This document shows positions 53,420-61,342 of a DNA stretch of 64,000 bases, piece after piece (position 1 is the first letter of the stretch; each line of letters begins with the position of its first letter). A model generated the notes under the pieces. The model was not told where the DNA came from, did no database searches, and saw nothing but the letters and a program-made list of their open reading frames with translations. The translations under genes were made by a program, and so were the position numbers. This DNA is from Sphingobacterium sp. UBA2700 (GTDB lineage: Bacteria; Bacteroidota; Bacteroidia; Sphingobacteriales; Sphingobacteriaceae). The stretch lies in assembly GCA_002354335.1 (NCBI GenBank), contig DELI01000027.1:137331-201330 (forward strand), in the 5' to 3' direction.

Positions 53420-53591
53420 AATAATTATGAAAAGGTGTTGAATTTTGTGTCGCGCTTTATAGAAAACCAAAAAAATAAATTTCAGATATATGCAAAGACT
53501 TGGATGAAATGATAGGATCATGTATACCAACCTCTCTGAATTAATTTAAGACTAGATTAAGGAGCGCGAACTTAAGTATATTAAACTTTAA
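53420..53591. other. Non-coding remnant between IS and mcrC-like fragment
   Basis: 172 bp with no gene supported; the short open frame crossing the IS end (KVLNFVSRFIENQKN..) may be debris of the same lost genes. Confidence 0.4.
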
Positions 53592-53901
53592 TATGCATTA
53601 GATATAATGGTGTCAAAAGAACGTTCTAAAATGATTATTGACAGCAAATATGAACATCACTATATAGATAGAACACATTTATCAATAAATTCATCAGGTT
53701 GCTGGATATGCAAGAGAAAATAAGATTCGTGATAAACTAAAAGTAACCGAGGATAGGCGTATTGTTTGTTTAATTAACTATCCTGATATAGATAGTGGAA
53801 TTGAAGATTTTTCTTTGACCAATATAATAGATAAGCGAAAACCAATTAAGGTTTATGACAAGGTATATAAGCTAGATGTAAAGATTCCCTTAATTAGATA
53901 G
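53592..53901 (+). pseudogene. Decayed C-terminus of a McrC-like restriction protein
   Basis: Reading frame pieces give YALDIMVSKERSKMIIDSKYEHH, then after a frame change near 53695-53701 AGYARENKIRDKL and IVCLINYPDIDSGIEDF, ending at TAG 53899-53901. The pattern IIDxKY....SGYARxxxI...CLIxYPD is what I recall of the McrC/DUF2357-related C-terminal nuclease domain (DxK..., then the S/GYAR helix). An in-frame stop precedes the first piece. No start or ATPase partner (mcrB) remains. It therefore looks like a leftover of a second restriction system destroyed together with hsdR. Confidence 0.6.
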
Positions 53902-53944
53902 TATTTGATACAACTTGTTACAAACAGCAAAAATATCACAAAAT

Positions 53945-53978
53945 AAAAATGCACCATCTAAAAGGTGGTGCATTTTGT
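53945..53978 (-). terminator. Terminator of ssrA
   Basis: Stem AAAATGCACC / GGTGCATTTT; read on the minus strand it is followed by a T-rich run, 40 bp after the tmRNA 3' end. Confidence 0.75.
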
Positions 53979-54018
53979 CGTGTAAATTTTGTAACTGATT
54001 GATAATCAGTGTTGATTG

Positions 54019-54383
54019 TGGAGCCGGAGGGATTCGAACCCTCGTCCAAACATAGTATGATCTACGCTTTCTACATGCTTAGCTTCTCTTTCATTGTCGG
54101 GAGAGGGAAGGTGAGTCGCTTACCTATACCGTTCTCCGTAGTTGCTGTTTCTCGTCTTTGCTTAGCAACATCACAAAGACCAGTTCTATTGTTCGATGCC
54201 CCAGGTGTTAGACCAAAGAACAGGATCTAACGGGACAAATAGCTATGTTAAGTCTAACTTAAGCAGCTAAGGCGTAGTTTTCTTCGCCAGTTATAAAGTT
54301 GAAAGTTCAGATTTAAGTGCTAGACTAACAATGCACTGCATGCTTACATAACCATCGCTATCCTGTCAATTCCGGTCGACCCC
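54019..54383 (-). ncRNA. ssrA: tmRNA
   Basis: About 365 nt. The 3' end (minus strand) reads GGTTCGAATCCCTCCGGCTCC-type T-arm and acceptor; the 5' end GGGGTCGACCGGAATTGACAGG pairs with it by 7 bp. CCA is not encoded. The reading frame in the middle gives GEENYALAA and TAA (plus-strand 54260-54290 region), the Bacteroidota-type degradation tag. With SmpB it rescues stalled ribosomes. Ends are by pairing, uncertain by a base or two. The defence island begins just beyond the 3' end. Confidence 0.95.
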
Positions 54384-54399
54384 AGTTATGTATAGGCTA

Positions 54400-54407
54400 C
54401 AAATGTA
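54400..54407 (-). promoter_or_regulatory. ssrA promoter -7 element
   Basis: Exact TAnnTTTG match (TACATTTG on the minus strand), 17 bp upstream of the mature 5' end. The rest of 54384-54632 shows no gene. Confidence 0.6.
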
Positions 54408-54632
54408 ATCATTCTATTTGACCTCTGAAACAAGAAAAAGTTTAATTGTGCGCGTTATTGCAAACATTTTTGGTATATTAAGGTTTTTAAAGTGGTAGAA
54501 ACCAAAAAGATAAGCGACATGTAAACTTTTGGAAAATTTAGACGCATTTAAACTATTTAAACGTCAGACTACCCTAGAAAAACATCACGGAATAACACCA
54601 TTAAATCACAGAAACGCAAATCATTAAAGAAT

Positions 54633-55625
54633 ATGGCAGAACCAACAAATGCTAATAATCCATCAACCCCAGCTGTTGATGATAAAAAGGAAACAACTAC
54701 TGCAGCAAAACCCGCTGCTAAATCGGTAGCAAAACCTGCAAACGCTGCTAAGAAACCTGCGGCAACAAAAGCTAGCACTGCGGCTGCGAAACCTGCAGCA
54801 AATAAAACAACGGCTGCAAAGCCTGCAACTACGGCAAGCGCGGCAAAACCTGCCACATCCAACGCGAAAACAGCAAGCTCAACAGCTGCTAAGCCCGCGG
54901 CTAAGACAACGACGGCTGCGACAAAGCCAGTAGCGAAGGCAGCTCCGGCGACAAAACCAGCAACTTCAGCTGCAAAACCTGCAACAGTGAAAGCAACGGC
55001 GGCATCATCAAAAGCGCCGGCTACTAAAACTACAGCAAGCACAACAGCTACGAAGCCAAAGGCAGCGCCTGCGAAGCCATTAGCGTCAGGAAACCAATCC
55101 ACCAAGACTACGGCAGCAGCAAAAGCAAATGCTTCGTCTACAACAGCTAACAAAGCGGCAGCACCAAAAACGGATGGTGATGGCCTAGGTGCTAAGACAC
55201 CCGCTCCAAAAGCAGCATCGGCAAAACCTGAAACTCCTGATAATAAGCTTGAAACGAAAACCGTAGAAAAAGCGCCAGCAGCGCAGGAAGCCAAGTTGGA
55301 GAAAGAAGCTTCATATAAAGAGGAAGTTCCGGTAAAAGAAGTTAAAGTTAAAAAAGGCGAGAAGAAAAAAGCGAAAGATCCTAAAGCTGTAAAAGACGAT
55401 AAAAAGGCGAACGATAAAAAAGCTGAGAAGGTAAAAAAAGACAGCAAGGACAAGAAAAAAGCAAAAGTTTCGGCAAAGAAAGTGAAAAAAGTAAAAGAGG
55501 AGAAGCCGAAAAAACAAGATAAAAAACAAGCTAAGTCTTTCGGTAAGCTAAAGAAAGCGATTTCTGAAATCTACAGCAAGATTGTTGGAGATGATAAGAA
55601 AAAAGCTAAGAAGAAAAAGAAATAA
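54633..55625 (+). CDS. Ala/Lys/Pro-rich basic protein (histone-H1-like tail)
   Basis: 330 residues of strongly biased composition. Residues 20-190 are Ala/Lys/Thr/Pro repeats of the KPAAK and TKPAT type; residues 200-330 become Lys/Glu-rich and end in a basic Lys run (DDKKKAKKKKK). Only a short motif-like segment near 303-318 (FGKLKKAISEIYSKIVG) looks folded. There is no signal. It resembles bacterial histone-H1-like or AlgP-type proteins that bind nucleic acids by charge, but repeats of low complexity do not prove homology. The opposite strand is open for 294 codons here, an effect of the biased composition. A terminator shared with hisD follows. Confidence 0.7.
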   Translation: MAEPTNANNPSTPAVDDKKETTTAAKPAAKSVAKPANAAKKPAATKASTAAAKPAANKTTAAKPATTASAAKPATSNAKTASSTAAKPAAKTTTAATKPVAKAAPATKPATSAAKPATVKATAASSKAPATKTTASTTATKPKAAPAKPLASGNQSTKTTAAAKANASSTTANKAAAPKTDGDGLGAKTPAPKAASAKPETPDNKLETKTVEKAPAAQEAKLEKEASYKEEVPVKEVKVKKGEKKKAKDPKAVKDDKKANDKKAEKVKKDSKDKKKAKVSAKKVKKVKEEKPKKQDKKQAKSFGKLKKAISEIYSKIVGDDKKKAKKKKK

Positions 55626-55647
55626 GAAACCTGCATTTCTTTATATA

Positions 55648-55683
55648 AAAAAGGAGTCACAGTTCGCTGTGACTCCTTTTTCT
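55648..55683. terminator. Bidirectional terminator between basic-protein gene and hisD
   Basis: Stem AAAGGAGTCACAG / CTGTGACTCCTTT closed by a stable TTCG tetraloop, flanked by A and T runs on both sides. Confidence 0.92.
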
Positions 55684-56973
55684 TTAGGCTTTCTTCCGAA
55701 TGCTTACCGCATTTTTATGCGCTTGTAAACCTTCTAATTCTGCCAATATTTCGACCGTCGAACCAATCTGTTCTAAGCCCTGCTCGGTAATATGCTGAAA
55801 AGTTATCTTCTTTACAAACGAGTCTACAGACACACCAGAATAGGAGCGTGCATATCCCGATGTCGGTAAGGTATGATTCGTTCCGGAGGCATAGTCACCT
55901 GCACTTTCCGGCGTCAGATGTCCTAAGAATACAGACCCCGCATTTTGAACCTTGTTAACCAAAGATTTCCACTGATCCGATTCAATAATCAAATGCTCTG
56001 GAGCATACGCGTTCGAGAAGTTCATACAGCTGATCAAATCATCACATACGACGATATAGGAATTGTCCAGCGCCTTCGCCGCTAGTTCCTTCCTCGGAAG
56101 GATCGACAACTGCTTGCTAAGTTCCTCGTTCACCTGCTCTGCAATCGTTGTGGAGATCGTCGCCAACACCGCCTGACTATCAATACCGTGTTCCGCTTGC
56201 GCCAATAAATCAGCAGCGATATAAGCAGGATTAGCAGATTCGTCGGCAATAACCAACACTTCTGAAGGCCCCGCCGGCATATCAATCGCCACATCCGTAA
56301 TCCCTTGAATTAGACTTTTTGCTTTCGTCACGAACTGGTTCCCAGGGCCAAAGATCTTATTCACCTTCGGGATGCTCTCCGTGCCAAAAGCCATAGCAGC
56401 AACCGCTTGCGCACCACCAACTAAATAAACGCGTTCTATACGTAAAAGCTTCAAGCAGTACGCAACAAAGCCGTTAATCTTGCCGTTATTTTGAGGCGGC
56501 GAACAAACCACAATTTCTTTACAGCCTGCAATGCGCGCTGGAATTCCCAACATCAATAATGTGCTCGGCAATACCGCGGAGCCACCAGGAATATAAAGTC
56601 CCACCTTCTCGATCGGACGTAATTCGCGCCAACAGCTTACGCCGGGCATCGTCTCCACTGTCCGCTCTCTTTTGGTTTGATAGGAGTGGAATTTATGGAT
56701 ATTCTGAAACGCTATTTCCAATGCCCGCATTTGGTCGCGGGAAATTCCCATCGCCAGTTCTTCAATATCGGAAGCGTCTAAATATAATTTTTCTAATTCA
56801 ACCTTGTCAAACTGTGCAGCATAGGATTTCAGTGCTGCATCGCCATGTGTTCTTACCTCATTGATGATCGCAGACACCGTATCTTGGATAGCGTTATTCG
56901 GATCGGTATTTCGATTGGTAAGCTCCTGAATCTTAGCTTGATCAAGCTGATTATATGAATAAGTCTTTAGCAT
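55684..56973 (-). CDS. hisD: Histidinol dehydrogenase
   Basis: 429 residues, normal size. It oxidises L-histidinol to L-histidine with two NAD+ (last steps of histidine synthesis, zinc enzyme). Signatures: GLYIPGGSAVLPSTLLMLG, NKIFGPGNQFVTKAK, AGPSEVLVIADESANPAYIAADLLAQAEHG (with the zinc and catalytic Gln/His) and ESAGDYASGTNHTLPTSGYARSYSGVSVDSF. It is second in a minus-strand pair with hisG, 1 bp apart. No hisC or hisB follows; the convergent basic-protein gene does. Confidence 0.96.
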   Translation of the reverse strand: MLKTYSYNQLDQAKIQELTNRNTDPNNAIQDTVSAIINEVRTHGDAALKSYAAQFDKVELEKLYLDASDIEELAMGISRDQMRALEIAFQNIHKFHSYQTKRERTVETMPGVSCWRELRPIEKVGLYIPGGSAVLPSTLLMLGIPARIAGCKEIVVCSPPQNNGKINGFVAYCLKLLRIERVYLVGGAQAVAAMAFGTESIPKVNKIFGPGNQFVTKAKSLIQGITDVAIDMPAGPSEVLVIADESANPAYIAADLLAQAEHGIDSQAVLATISTTIAEQVNEELSKQLSILPRKELAAKALDNSYIVVCDDLISCMNFSNAYAPEHLIIESDQWKSLVNKVQNAGSVFLGHLTPESAGDYASGTNHTLPTSGYARSYSGVSVDSFVKKITFQHITEQGLEQIGSTVEILAELEGLQAHKNAVSIRKKA

Positions 56974-56974
56974 A

Positions 56975-57826
56975 TTACATTATTATTTTTTCTATCGGCA
57001 TCACCACGATACCCTGTGCGCCGGCAGCTTTCAATTTATTGATTTTCTCCCAAAAATCATCCTCCGAAATTACCGTGTGTACAGCAACCCAACCTTCTTC
57101 CGCCAAGGGAACAACGGTAGGACTCTTTACGCCGTGCAATAGTTCAGTGATTTGCTCTAAATTTTTCTTCTCCACATTCAAAACCACATATTTGGTTTCT
57201 TTTGCGCGCAATACCGATTGAACACGTTGCAACAGCTCGCAAATGATAGGATTTTCTTCAATACCTTCTCTAGCGATAAGGATAGCCTCCGACGAACGAA
57301 CATCAGCAAATGGCTTCAAGCCGTTGCTTTTTAGCGTCCCGCCTGTAGAAACAATATCACAGATCGCATCGCTCAAGCCCAATCCGGGCGCAATCTCAAC
57401 CGAGCCGGATATTTCTTGGATATCTGCTTTGATTTTGAAATCGTTAAGAAATTGTTGAAGGATGTTAGGGTAGGAGGTTGCGATTGATTTGCCATTTAGG
57501 TCTTCCAGACGTTCGATCGGGGAGTCTTTGGCGATAGCTAATTTTAAAGTACACTTCCCGAAGCCCAAACGTTGAAGATATTGAACCTTGGAGAGCGTTT
57601 CGTCGATCACATTTTCGCCAACAATACCTAAATCGGCAATACCCTGTTCTACATATCCAGGGATATCATCGTCGCGAAGGAATAAGATTTCAAGGTTAAA
57701 GTTAGATACCGTAGTGATAAGGGAGCTTTTATAGTTTTCGAAATCGAGTCCACAGTTCTTTAATAGTTGTACAGATTTCTCATTTAATCTACCCGATTTC
57801 TGGATAGCAATTTTCAGATTTTTCAA
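56975..57826 (-). CDS. hisG: ATP phosphoribosyltransferase, long form
   Basis: 283 residues from a TTG at 57826. The frame is open to 57919, but LKNLKIAIQKSGRLNEKS is the conserved start of HisG and a TTG (or the ATT before it) is the only sensible initiator; an ATG at 57919 would add 31 unusual residues. It catalyses the committed step of histidine synthesis (ATP + PRPP). The catalytic domain includes SGTLKSNGLKPF-type PRPP-binding segment (STGGTLKSNGLKPFADV), and the C-terminal HisG_C regulatory domain (residues about 215-283) marks the long, histidine-inhibited form. hisD starts 1 bp after it. Confidence 0.9.
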   Translation of the reverse strand: MKNLKIAIQKSGRLNEKSVQLLKNCGLDFENYKSSLITTVSNFNLEILFLRDDDIPGYVEQGIADLGIVGENVIDETLSKVQYLQRLGFGKCTLKLAIAKDSPIERLEDLNGKSIATSYPNILQQFLNDFKIKADIQEISGSVEIAPGLGLSDAICDIVSTGGTLKSNGLKPFADVRSSEAILIAREGIEENPIICELLQRVQSVLRAKETKYVVLNVEKKNLEQITELLHGVKSPTVVPLAEEGWVAVHTVISEDDFWEKINKLKAAGAQGIVVMPIEKIIM

Positions 57827-58105
57827 AATGTCGGTTTTTGTAAGTAAAGAATTAATAATAAAATACGATCCGGGGGGAATGTTGCCTCGCGTAGAGCCAA
57901 TACTAATATCTATCGCCACAATGGCGATGATGAATACTGTAATGGTATGTGCGAGTGATCTTCATATTATTAATGCAACAAATGTAATGTATCAAGCTTT
58001 TGTATGCAAACTTTTTTAAGTTTTTTTATGAAAATTGATTTTTTGGTATAGACATTAGATGTTAGATATAAGATTTTAGACTTTTTGAAGAAAAAAGGAA
58101 AGTTT

Positions 58106-58185
58106 GTCTTGAACCAGGAAAGGAAGGATGCGAGGATAAGCAGGATCCTGTCAATCCTAAAATCCTTCCTTTCCTGGTTCAAGAC
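58106..58185. repeat. Perfect 24-bp inverted repeat element (80 bp)
   Basis: The 24-base left arm (58106-58129; begins GTCTTGAACCAGG, ends GGAAGGAT) is the exact reverse complement of the right arm (58162-58185). The centre contains AGGATCCT and GTCAATCCT. A degraded copy lies at 23522-23655. Confidence 0.85.
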
Positions 58186-58239
58186 ATACGTCTAAATACT
58201 AACTACTAAATACTAACTACTAGTATAACCCCTTACTCT

Positions 58240-58314
58240 CCCAATTCAAACCCAATACAAACCCCTATCATAACCCTTTCGGAACGGGTATGATAGGGGT
58301 CTGTAAGGGTTGTT
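58240..58314. repeat. AC-rich imperfect inverted repeat
   Basis: Arms CCCAATACAAACCCCTATCATA and the complement of TGATAGGGGTCTGTAAGGG around a CGGAAC centre. Related in style to 1571-1652. Confidence 0.6.
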
Positions 58315-58381
58315 AAAAAGCTTCGATTCCTTCTAGGTACCTCTTTGACTTCAACTTGATTTCAATTCGTACTTAGGCTTC

Positions 58382-60952
58382 CTAGAAATCAAATTTAATT
58401 CTGGCGCGGATACCCCATTCTGGAGCGTCAGGGTTATCCAAATAGTTCAAGCGTTTTACTAAATCGACGCGTAATATTTTAAAGATGTTCGATACACCGG
58501 CACTGGCTTCCATATAAGGCTCGCTGCCAAACGTAAAGCTCGATTGCTCGCCTTTACCGTTTGTTTGCCATGCAAAAACCTCATTGTTCAGCGAAGGATT
58601 GTTGCTGTCTCTTAAGCCACCATATACACCCTTGAAGCTAAACACTTCGCGAAGTTTCAATTTCTTTAATAATGGAATTTTATTGAATATAAAACCATTC
58701 ATATAATACTGTACATTGATGCTCGCATGATGATCGGAAACGAACTCCATGAAGTTCATTAAGTTGTAAGACTGCAATTGGTAGGCATACGTTTGGTTGG
58801 CACGATGGATATTTAAGAATGGATAGGGAATATTGCTCCCGAAAGTATAAGATCCATCTAAATTAACATCTGCATAACCAAATTGCGACAAATAAAACCT
58901 TTTGAAAATATCCGCAGAAAGAGAATGATAATTATAGTCACCGCCGAATAAACCTTTCACCCCAGCGGTATAATTCAACTGGAAGATCGGATATTTGTTA
59001 AATAGCGGTGTACGGTATAGTTTTCCCTGGTAATACTCTTCCTTAGGTGCATAACGCAGCCCCACATTAAATTCTGTAGATTGAAGGGAGGGTAGATTGT
59101 CGAAGCTACCGTCTGCCTGTGGTAAACGATAGGATAGAACTCCAGCAGGTGTTTGTTTCCATCGCCCTAAGCCGGCGGTCACGGAAAAGTTGTTGCTGAA
59201 TTCTACTTTATAGTCCACGCGATACTCCTCATTATAAAGATAACTTTGGTTCTCGCCTCGTTTGAAGGATAACAAAACATTGTCTTCCTGAATAAATTCT
59301 AGCTTTTGGCCAGGGATTTTTGTGTCATAGGATGCAGAAACACGGATATAGTGCTGCGGGAAATTATAAATCGATTTATTATTTAATGAGTAGGTTCCGG
59401 CTAAGAAATATTTCCATTTCTGGTCGTCAAAGCCATAAGCCGTATATCCTTCAAGATAGAACCGCTTGCTCAGCCGGTCGGTCGTCCGACCACCCACGCG
59501 CAATCGAAAACCCTCCACAGGATTGTAAGAATAAAAGGTATTGACAGGACCAATCTCTACAGGGCCAGCTTGTTTGTACCCCGACAACAATAGGGCGCTA
59601 ATGTCCATAAACGTACGGAACGATGGCATTTGTTGCAAACTATCGATGTTATGGTAAATCAAGCTCTCCGATTTGCTCAATGGCTCTGGTCTTAGCGTAG
59701 CCCAATAGCTCTCGGGTTGGGCCTCAATTTCAGCCTCTTTCTTTACAAGATAGATGTCGGGCACTTGGTAGGTGCTGTCAGGACGCTGTACGCCTTGTTT
59801 ATAATCATTGATCAAGACAACGCGTTTTCCTTTTATTCCCTTTCCTTTGCCTGTAATCGAAAAATCTATACCCAGGCTGGATTTGCTCAGGTAAAATTTA
59901 TTGTTATGATCCTTGTCGAATGCTAGCTCGATGTCAAGATCGCGCACAAAGTTTAAATTGATGTCGTCGGCAACCGTCATAGCAGCGCGTTGTACGGCAT
60001 AGTTTCCATCCAAAGTAATGTAGAGCTTACCCGTAAATAGCATGTCGCTTTTATTGCGAGGAAAGAAGCTCAGTTCCACTAAATTCGGCTGCGCTGTTTT
60101 GATCGTATCGGTAATATAGAAGCGATAAAAGGTAGGTGCAGTATTTGCGATCGGACTCAAAAACTGATTCGTCAAGATCTCAATATTGTTATCGTAGATT
60201 TCGACTTCATCATATAAGCGATTGAAATACTTGCTCAAACCATCGTTGTCTACAAATTTTGGATCAAACTGTGCCTTCTTCTCGGCCATTACGTATTGCT
60301 TTTTCGCATTGGGGTCTTTCCGGTAATATACCTTCGAGAATTTCTCCTCCATATATGCTGGCAAAACATAGTTGCCATTTACGTTAGCCGTATCATCCTC
60401 CTGAAATAGGAATTGATACTTCTTGAAGACCTTCTTGTTTTTGAATTTTGAGTCCAAATTACTCAGACCCAAACTTATCTTCTCGTACTGGTTGAATTCA
60501 GCAAAAGACTGACCAGTCAATCTGTTTTGATCACGATGCTCTACAACTTTGCGGATCAATTCAACCGCAGGATTGTTTTTGTTCGAATATTTTCCTCTTC
60601 TAGGGCGCTTAATCACGACCTCTTCGATTTTATTAGCAGGGAATAAGAATATCTTAGCATTGCCGGCATTATCCGTCGTTACCACAAATTCTTCCGTATC
60701 GAATCCTACGGAACTAATGCGTAATTTATTTAAGTTGCTCGGAAGGGTAAGCGTAAAAGTACCGTTAGCAGTAGATGATGCGCCCGACTCTTTGCTGGTT
60801 CCGATAATGCTAATCGATGCATAGGGAATTGCTTCGTATGTCTCCGCGTTCATCACTCTGCCTTTTACAGTGATGGTCTGCTGTCCCCATGCAGCCGAAA
60901 TTCCAAAGAGTGTAAACAGGACGAATAGGAGGCCGTGTATATGTGATTTCAT
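58382..60952 (-). CDS. DUF5686 outer-membrane protein with CarboxypepD-reg domain
   Basis: 856 residues. Signal peptide MKSHIHGLLFVLFTLFGISAAWGQ, then a carboxypeptidase-regulatory-like domain (residues 27-112; VKGRVMNAETYEAIPYASISIIG). After KRPRRGKYSNKNNPAVELIRKVVEHRDQN comes the DUF5686 region, ending in a barrel-like C-terminus with a terminal Phe (IRARIKFDF). The family is a conserved but uncharacterised Bacteroidota outer-membrane protein. The gene is alone between repeats and pckA, whose promoter region it faces divergently. Confidence 0.9.
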   Translation of the reverse strand: MKSHIHGLLFVLFTLFGISAAWGQQTITVKGRVMNAETYEAIPYASISIIGTSKESGASSTANGTFTLTLPSNLNKLRISSVGFDTEEFVVTTDNAGNAKIFLFPANKIEEVVIKRPRRGKYSNKNNPAVELIRKVVEHRDQNRLTGQSFAEFNQYEKISLGLSNLDSKFKNKKVFKKYQFLFQEDDTANVNGNYVLPAYMEEKFSKVYYRKDPNAKKQYVMAEKKAQFDPKFVDNDGLSKYFNRLYDEVEIYDNNIEILTNQFLSPIANTAPTFYRFYITDTIKTAQPNLVELSFFPRNKSDMLFTGKLYITLDGNYAVQRAAMTVADDINLNFVRDLDIELAFDKDHNNKFYLSKSSLGIDFSITGKGKGIKGKRVVLINDYKQGVQRPDSTYQVPDIYLVKKEAEIEAQPESYWATLRPEPLSKSESLIYHNIDSLQQMPSFRTFMDISALLLSGYKQAGPVEIGPVNTFYSYNPVEGFRLRVGGRTTDRLSKRFYLEGYTAYGFDDQKWKYFLAGTYSLNNKSIYNFPQHYIRVSASYDTKIPGQKLEFIQEDNVLLSFKRGENQSYLYNEEYRVDYKVEFSNNFSVTAGLGRWKQTPAGVLSYRLPQADGSFDNLPSLQSTEFNVGLRYAPKEEYYQGKLYRTPLFNKYPIFQLNYTAGVKGLFGGDYNYHSLSADIFKRFYLSQFGYADVNLDGSYTFGSNIPYPFLNIHRANQTYAYQLQSYNLMNFMEFVSDHHASINVQYYMNGFIFNKIPLLKKLKLREVFSFKGVYGGLRDSNNPSLNNEVFAWQTNGKGEQSSFTFGSEPYMEASAGVSNIFKILRVDLVKRLNYLDNPDAPEWGIRARIKFDF

Positions 60953-61342
60953 AATGCTTACTTTTTGACTTTTGTATCCTTTTGTTCAAAAAGTTATGCA
61001 AATAACAGCTTTATTCTTTAGATAAAAAAGAGGCATTTCTTCGATTTGACGATTTTATGATAATTCCGGTCAAAAATTCCATGTTATGACACACAAATTG
61101 CCTTGTCAGTTAACCACTACACGTATTTTATCCGTTTGAGTAAACCTATTTTGTCTGATTTAAAAAATATTCAAATGCTAAAGGTTAATTCTTTCTTTAG
61201 CTAAAAATGTGAGACAATTTTTTTAAGTTATAATAACTTGAAATACAGTGTTTTAAAATTGTGTATTTCATACAATATGCTAAATTTTCTTTTTTAGTTG
61301 CTAAAAATATATCTAGCTTTGTCGCAAAATAAAGCCTATATA
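60953..61342. other. Divergent intergenic region of the DUF5686 gene and pckA
   Basis: 390 bp, AT-rich, no gene; the open frame from a TTG at 61298 is not part of pckA because the pckA -7 element lies inside it. Confidence 0.6.
61314..61321 (+). promoter_or_regulatory. pckA promoter -7 element
   Basis: Exact TAnnTTTG (TAGCTTTG), 22 bp before the ATG at 61343; the expected transcript has a leader of about 15 nt. Confidence 0.55.

Larger units (their letters stand above)
57827..58381. other. 555-bp intergenic region with two repeat elements
   Basis: No gene. It holds the long perfect inverted repeat at 58106-58185 and the AC-rich hairpin at 58240-58314. Short open frames across them are artefacts of the repeat. 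The hisG promoter is not obvious. Confidence 0.6.

Noticed and set aside
52171..53422. Target-site duplication of the IS
   Set aside because: Flanks read TAT and TAA; no 3-4 bp duplication can be read at the ends as placed.
53303..53512. Plus-strand open frame over the right end of the IS
   Set aside because: Chimera of IS end and remnant DNA; opposite to the real orfA.
54009..54230. 73-codon open frame
   Set aside because: It lies within tmRNA on the opposite strand.
54569..55453. 294-codon open frame on the minus strand opposite the Ala/Lys-rich gene
   Set aside because: It arises from the biased GCN/AAR codons of the plus-strand repeats read backwards (FAAVVLAAGFA type), and has no start context or family features.
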